DNA of 64,000 nt from Rhodalgimonas zhirmunskyi (GTDB lineage Bacteria; Pseudomonadota; Alphaproteobacteria; Rhodobacterales; Rhodobacteraceae): assembly GCA_030848925.1 (NCBI GenBank), contig JANFFA010000002.1, positions 124,001 through 188,000 of the forward strand. Reading direction: 5' to 3'. This document shows positions 55,606-64,000 of this stretch, piece by piece. Every line of letters begins with the position of its first letter. The stretch's first letter is position 1. The notes beneath the pieces were generated by a model. That model was not told the DNA's origin and did no database searches. It saw nothing but the letters and a program-made list of their open reading frames with translations. A program made the position numbers and the translations under genes.

Positions 55606-56292
55606 TCACTCCTGCGGTGGAAGAAGGGTCGCCATGGGGTCTGGATCGGCTTCGACCATGGAGATCGTTTCGTTCTGACGGATTTCGGTGCACTCGGCGG
55701 CGATGGCGCGCAGAACGTGCTGCGCCCCTTCCGATCCATCGACCACCCCGGTCGCGCCCTCGCCACTGCGCAGCGTCCGCGCGTCCAACGCATAGCGCAG
55801 GTAAAGCCCGTCGATCAGGCCAGCCACGCGGCGCGCCACATCCGGCGCGCGCTGCTGCACGATCGGGCGCAGCGCATGGACAAGGTTCGAATGCAGCCGT
55901 CGATGGTAAAGGTGCAGCAGCCGCCGCGCCTTGTCTGATCGTAACGCCAGCGCATAGAAATTGACCCACGCCCCAATCGCTTCGCGACGGAAACTGGCCA
56001 TACCGAAACTGGCGTGCACGATCGCCTGAAGCCGCTCTTCCGGGGCCGTCTTGCCCTTCAAGGCCTTGCGCACATCCCTGCCGTATTCCGCCAGAATTGC
56101 GCGCATCGCGGCTAGGAACAGCCCCTCCTTGTCGCCGAAATAGTGAAACGCCAGCGCCGAAGAGACGCCCGCCTTCTTGGCGATCTGACTTGTCGTCACA
56201 TCAAGAGAGCCCATCACCCCGATCTCGCGAATCGTCGCTTCGATCAATTCGGCCCGGCGCTCTTGCTCTGATTTTCTTGACTTGCCCGCCAT
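55606..56292 (-). CDS. betI: Choline-responsive repressor BetI
   Basis: A 228-residue TetR regulator, rather longer than the usual 195-200. Its helix-turn-helix (VTTSQIAKKAGVSSALAFHYFGDKEGLFL) matches BetI. It would repress bet genes unless choline is present. It is the first gene of the operon and lies opposite choX. A palindrome of the BetI kind lies between. The last 25 residues are a loose extension. Confidence 0.88.
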   Translation of the reverse strand: MAGKSRKSEQERRAELIEATIREIGVMGSLDVTTSQIAKKAGVSSALAFHYFGDKEGLFLAAMRAILAEYGRDVRKALKGKTAPEERLQAIVHASFGMASFRREAIGAWVNFYALALRSDKARRLLHLYHRRLHSNLVHALRPIVQQRAPDVARRVAGLIDGLYLRYALDARTLRSGEGATGVVDGSEGAQHVLRAIAAECTEIRQNETISMVEADPDPMATLLPPQE

Positions 56293-56344
56293 TTAGTCGC
56301 CTTTTTCCCGCAAGCGGTTGCTTTTCGGAGATAGGTCATTATCA

Positions 56345-56358
56345 ATTGACTCGTCAAT
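56345..56358. promoter_or_regulatory. BetI-type operator
   Basis: ATTGACTCGTCAAT has the ATTGA-N4-TCAAT form of the E. coli BetI site and is extended by near-matching TTAT and ATAA flanks. It lies between betI and choX, 52 bases from the betI start. Confidence 0.65.
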
Positions 56359-56390
56359 CAATAACTAAACGTCCAACACAAGAGGTCCCC

Positions 56391-57311
56391 ATGAAACTCG
56401 CACTTTCCTCATCGATACTCGCGCTTTGCGCCACGACTGCCTTCGCCGATTGCGGAACCGTGACGTTCTCTGACGTCGGCTGGACCGACATCACCGCCAC
56501 CACCGCCGCCGCCACAACCGTGCTCGAAGGGCTGGGGTATGAAACCGATGTCCGCGTCCTCTCGGTTCCGGTCACCTATGTCTCGCTCGAACAGGGCGAT
56601 GTCGATGTGTTCCTCGGCAACTGGATGCCGACGATGGAAGCCGACATCGCGCCCTACCGCGAAAAAGGCACCGTCGACACGGTGCGCACCAACCTCGAGG
56701 GCGCGAAATACACGCTGGCCACCAACGCCGCCGGTGCGGCCCTCGGCATCAACAGCTTCGCCGCCATCGCGGCTCAGGCCGACGCGCTTGATGAAACCAT
56801 CTACGGCATCGAACCGGGTAACGACGGCAACCGCCTGATCATGGACATGATCGCAGACAACGCCTTCGGCCTGAAGGAATTCGACGTCAAGGAAAGCTCC
56901 GAACAAGGCATGCTCAGCCAGGTCGCGCGCCTGACCAAAAAAGACGAGCCAATCGTTTTCCTCGCATGGGAGCCGCACCCGATGAACGCCAACTTCGATC
57001 TGACCTACCTTGAGGGTGGCGACGACTGGTTCGGCCCCAACTACGGCGGCGCAACCGTCCACACCAACACCCGTGCCGGCTATGTCGACGAATGCCCCAA
57101 TGTCGGCGCGCTTCTGAAAAATCTCGAATTCACGCTCAAGATGGAGAACGAGATCATGGGCGCGATCCTGAACGACGGCGAAGAAGCGCCCGAGGCCGCC
57201 AAGGCGTGGCTCAAGGCCAACCCGCAAGTTCTGGAAGGCTGGCTTGCCGGCGTGACCACGAAAGACGGCGCCGAAGGCCTCGCTGCGGTAAAGGCCTCCC
57301 TCGGCCTCTGA
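56391..57311 (+). CDS. choX: Choline ABC transporter substrate-binding protein
   Basis: A 306-residue periplasmic binding protein with a signal peptide (LALSSSILALCATTAFA). It resembles ChoX and the OpuAC family: VTFSDVGWTDITATTAAATTVL, FLGNWMPTMEADIAP and AWEPHPMNANFDLTYL carry the aromatic ligand residues. The following permease and ATPase genes and the divergent bet genes identify choline as ligand. The ATG follows AGAGGTCCCC. A hairpin separates it from choW. Confidence 0.9.
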   Translation: MKLALSSSILALCATTAFADCGTVTFSDVGWTDITATTAAATTVLEGLGYETDVRVLSVPVTYVSLEQGDVDVFLGNWMPTMEADIAPYREKGTVDTVRTNLEGAKYTLATNAAGAALGINSFAAIAAQADALDETIYGIEPGNDGNRLIMDMIADNAFGLKEFDVKESSEQGMLSQVARLTKKDEPIVFLAWEPHPMNANFDLTYLEGGDDWFGPNYGGATVHTNTRAGYVDECPNVGALLKNLEFTLKMENEIMGAILNDGEEAPEAAKAWLKANPQVLEGWLAGVTTKDGAEGLAAVKASLGL

Positions 57312-57326
57312 CCTTTCCAACCAAGC

Positions 57327-57355
57327 AACGGCCCCGCTAACTGGCGGGGCCGTTT
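57327..57355 (+). terminator. Attenuator hairpin between choX and choW
   Basis: AACGGCCCCGC is perfectly paired with GCGGGGCCGTT (11 bp), loop TAACTG, followed by TTTG, 15 bases after the choX stop. It mirrors the hairpin after dctP and would raise binding-protein output over the membrane subunits. Confidence 0.65.
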
Positions 57356-57391
57356 GCCTATGTGCGCGACACCACAAGAAGGGAACAGGAT

Positions 57392-58228
57392 TTGCAGTGG
57401 CTGACTGATCACAAGCTGCCGGTTGGGAAATTTGCCAGCGCGGTGTTCGAATGGATACGCGACCACGCCGAAGGCGCGTTGGAAGCCTTGTCCGTTGCCA
57501 TGGAAACGCTGATCGAGGCAATCTTGTGGGTGCTGCAAACCCCGCCACCTCTGGTGATCGTGCTGGCCTTCGTCGCCCTCACATGGGTGCTGCAACGCAA
57601 TTGGAAAACCTGCGTTCTTGTGGCGCTCGGCTTTCTCTTCATCCTCAATCAGGACTACTGGGAGGAAACCACCGAAAGCCTCACACTCGTCCTGTCGGCC
57701 TGCGTGGTCTGCATGGCCATCGGCGTGCCCATCGGCATAGCATCGGCGCACCGCCCGCGCCTTTATGCGGTGCTGCGCCCGGTGCTTGACCTGATGCAAA
57801 CCCTGCCAACCTTCGTTTACCTGATCCCGGCGATCGTGTTTTTCGGCATCGGCATGGTGCCCGGCCTGATCGCCACCGTGATCTTCGTCCTCCCCGCCCC
57901 GATCCGCCTGACCCAACTCGGCATCGCCTCCACGCCTCCCGACCTGACCGAAGCGGTCCGCGCCTTCGGCGGCACCAACCGCGACGTGCTGTTCAAGGCC
58001 GAGTTGCCCTATGCCCTGCCCCAGATCAAGGCCGGCCTGAACCAGACGATCATGCTTGCCCTCTCGATGGTGGTGATCGCCGCGCTTGTCGGTGCCGATG
58101 GTCTCGGCGTTCCTGTCGTGCGCGCGCTCAACCAGGTGAACACCTCGCTCGGGTTTGAAAGCGGGCTGGTGATCGTGGTCCTCGCCATCATCCTCGACCG
58201 AATGCTCAACAAAGGAGACAAGCAATGA
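57392..58228 (+). CDS. choW: Choline ABC transporter permease
   Basis: A 278-residue inner-membrane permease with about six helices. LLPYALPQIKAGLNQ-like coupling (LFKAELPYALPQIKAG) and the FGGTNRDVLFKAELPY loop are the EAA-type contact with the ATPase. No ATG fits; TTG 57392 after AAGGGAACAGGA is the likeliest start, as the protein then begins with a sequence similar to known ChoW. A GTG at 57362 is possible. Its end overlaps choV by four bases. Confidence 0.85.
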   Translation: MQWLTDHKLPVGKFASAVFEWIRDHAEGALEALSVAMETLIEAILWVLQTPPPLVIVLAFVALTWVLQRNWKTCVLVALGFLFILNQDYWEETTESLTLVLSACVVCMAIGVPIGIASAHRPRLYAVLRPVLDLMQTLPTFVYLIPAIVFFGIGMVPGLIATVIFVLPAPIRLTQLGIASTPPDLTEAVRAFGGTNRDVLFKAELPYALPQIKAGLNQTIMLALSMVVIAALVGADGLGVPVVRALNQVNTSLGFESGLVIVVLAIILDRMLNKGDKQ

Positions 58229-59253
58229 CGCAGGACGCCAGAACCGCCGTCAAGATCGACAACGTCTCCATCGTTTTCGGCGACCACCCCGAAACCGCTT
58301 TGCCCTACATGGATCAGGGCCTCGACCGGGCGCAGGTGCAGGAAAAATGCGGTCAGGTGCTCGGTGTGCACAACTGCACCCTCGAAATCAACGAAGGCGA
58401 AATCCTCGTGCTGATGGGGCTGTCCGGCTCGGGCAAATCCACGCTTCTGCGCGGCATCAACGGCCTCAACCCTGTGGTCCGTGGCGCGGTGCATGTGCGC
58501 GACGGCGAAAGCATGGTGAATGTCACCAAAGCATCGTCCTCGGATCTGCGCCACATCCGCCGCAAAAGCCTTGCGATGGTGTTCCAGCAATTCGGTCTTC
58601 TGCCATGGCGCAGCGTGGCCGAAAATGTCGGCCTCGGCCTTGAACTCGGCGGAATGGAGAAAAAGGCCCGCCGCGCCAAGGTTGTCGAACAACTCGCACT
58701 GGTCGGCCTGTCAGACTGGGCCGACAACAAGGTCAGCGAACTCTCCGGCGGGATGCAGCAACGTGTCGGCCTTGCCCGGGCCTTCGCCACCGACGCACCA
58801 ATCCTGCTCATGGACGAGCCCTTCTCGGCGCTCGACCCGCTCATTCGCAGCAACCTGCAAGACGAGCTTCTCGACCTGCAAGCGACACTCAAGCGCACGA
58901 TCGTTTTCGTCTCGCATGACCTCGACGAAGCCTTCAAGATCGGCAATCGTATCGCCATCATGGAAGGTGGCCGTATCGTGCAATGCGGCACCCCCAACGA
59001 AATCGCCGCGAACCCGGCCAACGCCTACGTCGAGGAATTCGTCGCCCACTCCAACCCGCTCAGCTTCCTGCGCGCCAAAGACGTGATGCAACCGGGCGAC
59101 GCCCCGGCCGGGTTTGAGGTCGGCGAAGACACCCCGGTGCTCGAATTCGCCGGGCAGATGTCGAAACAGAACATGCCAGTCGCCGTGATCAGGAACGGTG
59201 AGCGCGTCGGGCTTGTCACTCCGAACTCTCTGCTCGGCAACCTCCTGACCTAG
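58225..59253 (+). CDS. choV: Choline ABC transporter ATP-binding protein
   Basis: A 342-residue ATPase. Walker A GLSGSGKST (65-73), signature LSGGMQQRVGLARA, Walker B ILLMDEPFSALDP and H-loop VSHDLDEA are all present. A roughly 70-residue tail after the ATPase may sense osmolarity or tune activity, as in ProV. Its ATG overlaps the choW stop (ATGA). It ends the choXWV operon. Confidence 0.9.
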   Translation: MTQDARTAVKIDNVSIVFGDHPETALPYMDQGLDRAQVQEKCGQVLGVHNCTLEINEGEILVLMGLSGSGKSTLLRGINGLNPVVRGAVHVRDGESMVNVTKASSSDLRHIRRKSLAMVFQQFGLLPWRSVAENVGLGLELGGMEKKARRAKVVEQLALVGLSDWADNKVSELSGGMQQRVGLARAFATDAPILLMDEPFSALDPLIRSNLQDELLDLQATLKRTIVFVSHDLDEAFKIGNRIAIMEGGRIVQCGTPNEIAANPANAYVEEFVAHSNPLSFLRAKDVMQPGDAPAGFEVGEDTPVLEFAGQMSKQNMPVAVIRNGERVGLVTPNSLLGNLLT

Positions 59254-59333
59254 AACGCACCGCGGCAAGGGCGCTTAGCAAGTCGCCGATTGTAGCGCGT
59301 CAGCACCTTCAAACGACCCTCTGCCCGCAAACA

Positions 59334-59361
59334 AAAGGCCCCGCGAACACGCGGGGCCTTT
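59334..59361. terminator. Bidirectional terminator between choV and the RTX gene
   Basis: AAAGGCCCCGCG pairs exactly with CGCGGGGCCTTT (12 bp) around an AACA loop, so it can serve both converging transcripts. Confidence 0.85.
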
Positions 59362-59398
59362 GCCGTTTTGCTTATGCCATCTGGCTTTGATCGTCGGC

Positions 59399-62300
59399 TC
59401 AGAAGATGAAGTCGTCCGCCGAGTAATCCAGACCAACGCCAATCTGCGAAACCGTGATGCCATCCAACAGGATCGTGCCCGTGCCATAATCGATCAGGGC
59501 GAAGCCGCCCGAGCTCGACAGATGGTTGTTGACCAGATCGTTGAAGCCGGTGATCGCGGAAACGCCCGACAGGTCGATGTCCTCGTTATCGTTGGCGAGG
59601 AAGTCGGTGATCGTGTCGTTGCCATCGCCATCGACAAACACGAACTGGTCCGCACTGCCCCTGCCACCGGTCAACAGGTCGTTGCCGACGCCGCCATAGA
59701 TGGTGTCGTTACCACCACCGCCACCGATCGTATCGTTGCCGTTCTCACCATACAGCAAGTCACCCGAGTTACCTCCCGAGATGTCATCGCTGCCGTTGCC
59801 GCCAAAGACGGTGTCGTTGCCACCGGCGCCGATGATATCGTCACCGCCGTCGCCACCGTTGATGGAGTCGCTCCCACCACCACCAGCAATGGTATCGACC
59901 CCGTTGCCACCATCCAGCGTATCGCCCCAGTCACCGCCGTTCAGGTCATCACCGCCATTGCCACCGATCAGGGTGTCGTACCCGGCATTACCGCCCAGCG
60001 TGTCGGCGTCATCCCCGCCCGAGAGCGAGTCATCGCCGCCACCACCAAGCATGGAGTCCTGGCCGCTACCGCCAAGCAGCGTGTCGCCGCCGTCAAGCCC
60101 GATCAGCGTATCGTTGCCATCCAATCCGGTCAGGACGTTGTCGATGCCATCGCCTTTCAGCGAGTCATTGAACAGCGAGCCTTCGATATCTTCGACGTCG
60201 CTGATCACATCCCCTTCGGCATATCCGCCCGAAGCCGTGCCGCTGTTAAGGTTGATATCGACCCCCGAGTCACTATCGGCATAAGAGAGAGAGTCGTAGC
60301 TCGCACCACCATCAATCGTGTCGGCGCCTTCGTCACCAAAGATCAGGTCATAACCGCCACCGGTACTGATGTCATCGTCGCCTTCACCGCCGTAGACGGT
60401 GTCGGAGCCCTGTCCACCATAGATCGTGTCATTCCCGGCACCACCGTCGATCAGGTCGTTATCCGCGCCGCCGCCCAGCGTATCGTTGCCGGCCCCGCCA
60501 AGGATATCGTCATTGCCCGCATCGCCCGTGATCGAGTCATCTCCATCACCGCCATCAAGCGCGTTGGCACCGGTGGACCCGGTCACCACGTCGTTGTTGA
60601 ACGAACCGACGAAGTTCTCGACCGAGATCAGGTCATAGGGGCCATAAAACACGCTGACGCCGTCCGTATCAAGATGATACCAGGTCTCGTTGGCGAGATC
60701 GGCAAAGAAGCCGTAACCAGGTTCCGTGAAGCCCGACACATCGAATGTGTCGGTATCCGCGCCGCCATCGAAACTTCCGCCAACAGTCGGGCCCACGATC
60801 CTATAGGTATCATCCCCGGCATCGCCCATAGCGCCACTTCCGCTGACGCCATAGGCGACTGTGATGGTGTCATTGCCTGCACCGGCTTCAACCGTGACAG
60901 AACCAGACAGTTGGATCGCGTCATCACCCGATCCTGACAGGAAATGCTCGATCGAGCTGAAGTCCTCGGTGATGCCACCAAAGGTTGCGGTGCTGTTCAA
61001 GATGTCGATCGTGCCGCCAACGACATTCGCACTATAGTCAAGCGTATCGGTGCCAAGGCCACCGAAGAAGGTGTCGTCACCCGCCCCGCCGACAAAGGTG
61101 TCATCGCCATCGTCACCGTAAAGGGTATCGTCGCCATCGCCGCCATAAAGCATGTCAGCGTCAGCGCCACCTTCGATCGAATCGTTGCCGGTGCCGCCGT
61201 CAATCGTGTCAAAGCCTGCGCCGCCGATCAGCGTATCGAACCCACCATTGCCCTCGATCAGGTCATTCTCACTCGATCCGACGACGCTTTCGCTGCTGGT
61301 GTCGCCATGGACGCGGATGTAGTCCCCTTCGCTGCCCCAGTCCTGGAAAATCCACCCCGACATATCAAGGTCAAACCCGGTGGTCATCGCGATATCCAGC
61401 ACATCCTGCGTGCCACCGGCATAACCGTCGATCAACAGGGTCAGTGACAACTCATGCGAAGCGTCGGCTTCCTGCGAGTTGATGAAATAGGTCCGCGTCC
61501 CGAGGCTGCCACTGGCTTGAAACTCGATCTCTTCAATAGATTCCATCTGCACTTCGGCGGAACTCATATCCGTCGTGTCCATCACGACGATCCTGTCGGT
61601 GCCAAGGCCGCCACGCAGGGTGTCAAATTCCGACCCGGCGCCGCCGACATAGAAGTCATCATTACCATCATAGCCGTTGATATCGTCGGCCATGATCGAG
61701 CCATAGAAATTCTCGCTGTCGGCATCGCCGTCGATGTCGATCTCATCGCCATCCGCAACGCTCCAGTTCGAGAAGGTCCAATTGCGCAGATCAAGCGTCA
61801 AATCGCTATCCATGTCGATATAGATTCTGTTTATCGATGACGCGCCGGTATCGCCGGTGACGAACGCACCACTGGCAAAGCCGGCGTTGATCTCGTCAGC
61901 ATCAAACGTCGCCGAGAAGATGCCGTCAGTGCCGATAAAGGTCAGCTGTTCCAGCCCGCTCAACTGGAAGCCCGAGAAATCATAGCTCGCGGCGCCGGTC
62001 ATGCGGAGCGTGTCAGTGCCCGATCCGCCATTGACGGTGTCATTGCCCAACCCGGCTGTAACATCACTGGCGGTATGTTCGATGGTATTGGTGCCGGAAT
62101 TGCCGGTGATGCTGTCGTTCCCCGCACCGCCTTGCAAAAAATCGTTACCCAAATTGCCAAAGAGCGAGTCGTCGCCATCTCCGCCCAGAACCGTGTCATT
62201 GTCCGCGTCGCCAGCAAGGTAGTCATTGCCGCCATAGCCTACGATATAATCGTTGCCATCCCCGCCGCGGATCGAGTTATCGCTCAGATCGCCCGAACCA

Positions 62301-63235
62301 GTGGTGCCATAGAGAAAGTCATTGCCGCCGTTACCAAAAATCGTATCGTCACCGCCGACACCGGCCCAAAGGTAGTTGTTCTCATTGTCGCCGCGCAGGG
62401 TCTCGGTCCCGGCCGAGCCATAGACAGTCTCGAACCCGGTGAGCACCTCGAAGGTGGCACTGCCATTCGTTAACTCAAGACGCTCATTCAGAAGGTCAAT
62501 CTCAACTGCTGTCCCTCCGTGGGTGATACCAAGCAGGTCAAGGATGTCATTCCCCGCACCCCCGTGCCATTCGTCGGCGCCGATTGCACTGCTGGTCAGC
62601 ACCACGCGGTCGTTGCCCGCCCCCGCATCGACGGTATCGGTACCGCCTTCGGTGATCGTGTCATTGCCCGAGCCGCCATAAATCTCGTTCGCGCCGCTTC
62701 CACCATTGATAACGTCGTTGCCTCCGCCGCCAAAGATCGTGTCGTTGCCGATGCCACCATCAATCGTGTCATTGCCGTCGCCGACGCTGTCCTCAAGCAC
62801 TTGGTCGCCATAGATCAAGTCAGCGCCATTTCCGCCCAAGATACTGTCAGCCCCGGCCGACCCTTTGAGGGTATCTGCGAATCCGGTGCCGTTGATCGTG
62901 TCGTCACCGCCGAACACTTCGGTCAACAGGTTGTTGCCGGTGGTCATCGCCACCAGACTGCCGGAAAACCCGGTAATTACGACATCAGGAACCGCGACAT
63001 TGTCATTGTTGAAATCGAATTCCAAAGCAGTGATCGTGCCTGAAATCGGATCACCGCCGGGCGACGCCCATGTAATGCTCGAGCCATACGCCTGAACGTC
63101 CGAACCATCCGAGCTAAGCCAGGAATACGAAGTCGAAGAGTTGCCGCCCATCGGATCCTGGCCATCATAATCGAACTGGCCGCCGTTGAGCATGTCGAGC
63201 CCTTCAGTGGCGTTGGTGCTGGTGAGTAATGCCAT
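59399..63235 (-). CDS. Giant RTX calcium-binding protein
   Basis: A 1278-residue acidic protein packed with GGxGxDxI/L nonapeptide repeats, densest in the last 350 residues. There is no Sec signal; the C-terminal end (VGLDYSADDFIF) is the acidic, hydrophobic type expected of type I secretion substrates. I count only two lysines, Lys124 and Lys1027, both in D(T/S)LKG, and no cysteine. GAGGAGAAT lies 5 bases before the ATG. It follows a gene similar to RTX acyltransferases. No exporter (HlyB/HlyD) lies in the window. Confidence 0.88.
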   Translation of the reverse strand: MALLTSTNATEGLDMLNGGQFDYDGQDPMGGNSSTSYSWLSSDGSDVQAYGSSITWASPGGDPISGTITALEFDFNNDNVAVPDVVITGFSGSLVAMTTGNNLLTEVFGGDDTINGTGFADTLKGSAGADSILGGNGADLIYGDQVLEDSVGDGNDTIDGGIGNDTIFGGGGNDVINGGSGANEIYGGSGNDTITEGGTDTVDAGAGNDRVVLTSSAIGADEWHGGAGNDILDLLGITHGGTAVEIDLLNERLELTNGSATFEVLTGFETVYGSAGTETLRGDNENNYLWAGVGGDDTIFGNGGNDFLYGTTGSGDLSDNSIRGGDGNDYIVGYGGNDYLAGDADNDTVLGGDGDDSLFGNLGNDFLQGGAGNDSITGNSGTNTIEHTASDVTAGLGNDTVNGGSGTDTLRMTGAASYDFSGFQLSGLEQLTFIGTDGIFSATFDADEINAGFASGAFVTGDTGASSINRIYIDMDSDLTLDLRNWTFSNWSVADGDEIDIDGDADSENFYGSIMADDINGYDGNDDFYVGGAGSEFDTLRGGLGTDRIVVMDTTDMSSAEVQMESIEEIEFQASGSLGTRTYFINSQEADASHELSLTLLIDGYAGGTQDVLDIAMTTGFDLDMSGWIFQDWGSEGDYIRVHGDTSSESVVGSSENDLIEGNGGFDTLIGGAGFDTIDGGTGNDSIEGGADADMLYGGDGDDTLYGDDGDDTFVGGAGDDTFFGGLGTDTLDYSANVVGGTIDILNSTATFGGITEDFSSIEHFLSGSGDDAIQLSGSVTVEAGAGNDTITVAYGVSGSGAMGDAGDDTYRIVGPTVGGSFDGGADTDTFDVSGFTEPGYGFFADLANETWYHLDTDGVSVFYGPYDLISVENFVGSFNNDVVTGSTGANALDGGDGDDSITGDAGNDDILGGAGNDTLGGGADNDLIDGGAGNDTIYGGQGSDTVYGGEGDDDISTGGGYDLIFGDEGADTIDGGASYDSLSYADSDSGVDINLNSGTASGGYAEGDVISDVEDIEGSLFNDSLKGDGIDNVLTGLDGNDTLIGLDGGDTLLGGSGQDSMLGGGGDDSLSGGDDADTLGGNAGYDTLIGGNGGDDLNGGDWGDTLDGGNGVDTIAGGGGSDSINGGDGGDDIIGAGGNDTVFGGNGSDDISGGNSGDLLYGENGNDTIGGGGGNDTIYGGVGNDLLTGGRGSADQFVFVDGDGNDTITDFLANDNEDIDLSGVSAITGFNDLVNNHLSSSGGFALIDYGTGTILLDGITVSQIGVGLDYSADDFIF

Positions 63236-63285
63236 TTTAATTCTCCTCAGTAGTATTCGCTTTGAATGTTGTGAAAATGAGTGGT

Positions 63286-63819
63286 CTAGGTATTGTTCTG
63301 CCGTAGTCGGCTGTTGGTGATTTCAATCGGTTTGATCCGACCGTCGTCGTAAATTCTGCGGGCAAAGCCCAATCTCTTGTCGCGAAGCTCTTCTCGCAAA
63401 ACGCGGCGCGCATAGGCCGTCATATCCGGCCCGTCCGACACGAAAATGTTGAACAGCACGCAATCGCCCGTCTTGCCATCGCCCATCTGGCTGCCGTCGC
63501 CCTCAAGCCACGCCCGCGCCGGGCCTTCCGGTGACAGGGCCCAGCCCACGAACCCGGCTGGCTTGCCGTCGCGAAACAGGATCAGGTAGTGCCCACGATT
63601 CACATGCCCCGCAATCAACCGCGAGATGCCGCCGAAACTGCGATTTGCAAAGGAAGGATGCCCCATCATCAGGGACATCGCGATACCAGCCGAAAGCAGC
63701 GGGCTGTTGTTGCGCAACGCCTGAAAACGTTCTGCTGTGGGTGGTGGCGTCTTCTGAAACTCTGTTTCCGGGGCGTCAGACGTCCCCGGATCGCTCTCTA
63801 AATCTGAGACCAAGGTCAT
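63286..63819 (-). CDS. Putative RTX lysine-acyltransferase-like protein (HlyC family, degenerate)
   Basis: A 177-residue protein directly upstream of the RTX gene, as hlyC is upstream of hlyA. The middle resembles HlyC: LMMGHPSF, then LIAGHVNRGHYLILFRDG, then KPAGFVGWALSPEG, and later NIFVSDGPDMTAYARRVLREELR. In HlyC a His two residues after the Pro and an Asp in the WFIDWIAPFG strand are catalytic; here the Pro is followed by Ser-Phe, His54 comes before it, and the Asp position is Asn124. It is therefore either a divergent enzyme or an inactive relative. AGAGG precedes the ATG. Confidence 0.55.
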   Translation of the reverse strand: MTLVSDLESDPGTSDAPETEFQKTPPPTAERFQALRNNSPLLSAGIAMSLMMGHPSFANRSFGGISRLIAGHVNRGHYLILFRDGKPAGFVGWALSPEGPARAWLEGDGSQMGDGKTGDCVLFNIFVSDGPDMTAYARRVLREELRDKRLGFARRIYDDGRIKPIEITNSRLRQNNT

Positions 63820-64000
63820 AAAATTTGCCTCTTACCATAAAAATATCTCGAAAATTACGCGTCAATACGGAGAGGTTAACGATCCGTAAGCCACTAGGCA
63901 AGGCGGAATTCCATACCTTGTCCATACCCCAAAGGCCTCCCGCGACAGGGCTGCAAGGCGCACGCAAGGTACCAGCGCGGACATACCTCAAAGGCGGCTC
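63820..64000. other. Region upstream of the acyltransferase-like gene
   Basis: About 180 bases to the window edge with no supportable gene; the first 50 bases are AT-rich and should hold the promoter of the acyltransferase-like and RTX genes. Confidence 0.4.

Noticed and set aside
59399-63235. Periodic DNA resembling a repeat array
   Set aside because: The periodicity follows 27-base coding units for nonapeptide calcium repeats; spacers and repeats are not of CRISPR type.
63776-63991. 71-codon open frame at the right edge
   Set aside because: Overlaps the acyltransferase-like gene start, lacks a ribosome-binding site and has no recognised motif.

Overview
The window looks like chromosomal DNA from a marine Rhodobacterales (Roseobacter-type) alphaproteobacterium. 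It is GC-rich and gene-dense, and its left end carries the dnaN-recF-gyrB block that normally sits next to dnaA near the replication origin. Other Roseobacter-like traits are the taurine module (tpa-tauR-xsc plus pta and ackA), a choline-to-betaine locus (betIBA facing choXWV), a TakP-like TRAP transporter and two large acidic calcium-repeat proteins. I found no tRNA, rRNA, CRISPR array or insertion sequence.

Layout. 0-5.4 kb: replication genes dnaN, recF and gyrB with a small membrane protein. 5.6-8.3 kb: a leftward ABC importer behind a perfect FNR-type box. 8.4-12.0 kb: poxB with an FMN glutamate-synthase-like gene and a small membrane protein. 12.2-17.1 kb: a leftward TRAP operon (dctP-dctQ-dctM) whose large permease has about 330 extra C-terminal residues. 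17.6-21.8 kb: accessory genes (phosphatase, zinc peptidase, metallo-hydrolase-like protein, DUF202 protein, and a TetR regulator facing a carboxymuconolactone decarboxylase-like gene). 21.9-25.2 kb: dnaX, a membrane protein, ybaB and recR. 25.2-29.1 kb: a giant acidic repeat protein ending in a Hint domain. 29.3-39.4 kb: glycerate kinase, then taurine dissimilation. 39.4-52.4 kb: assorted housekeeping genes (hydratase, ugd, capD-like, amn, HU, two transporter families, aroC, dicarboxylate symporter, ferric-reductase-like protein). 52.5-59.3 kb: choline uptake and oxidation. 59.4-63.8 kb: a second giant repeat protein preceded by a small gene resembling RTX lysine-acyltransferases.

How it works together. 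Tpa transaminates taurine to sulfoacetaldehyde, Xsc splits that to sulfite and acetyl phosphate, and Pta passes the acetyl group to CoA while AckA can make ATP from it. Three pairs of direct repeats matching the published TauR site lie before tpa, tauR and xsc. ChoXWV imports choline, BetA and BetB oxidise it to glycine betaine, and a BetI-type palindrome lies between the divergent promoters.

Most unusual signals: a 15-bp inverted repeat whose loop is a textbook G-quadruplex motif, between tpa and tauR; the acyltransferase-like/repeat-protein pair, in which the 1278-residue partner has only two lysines; a Hint-ended protein with a module present three times; four copies of a dispersed palindromic repeat; and UUCG-type or GC-rich hairpins placed right after binding-protein genes in two transporter operons.
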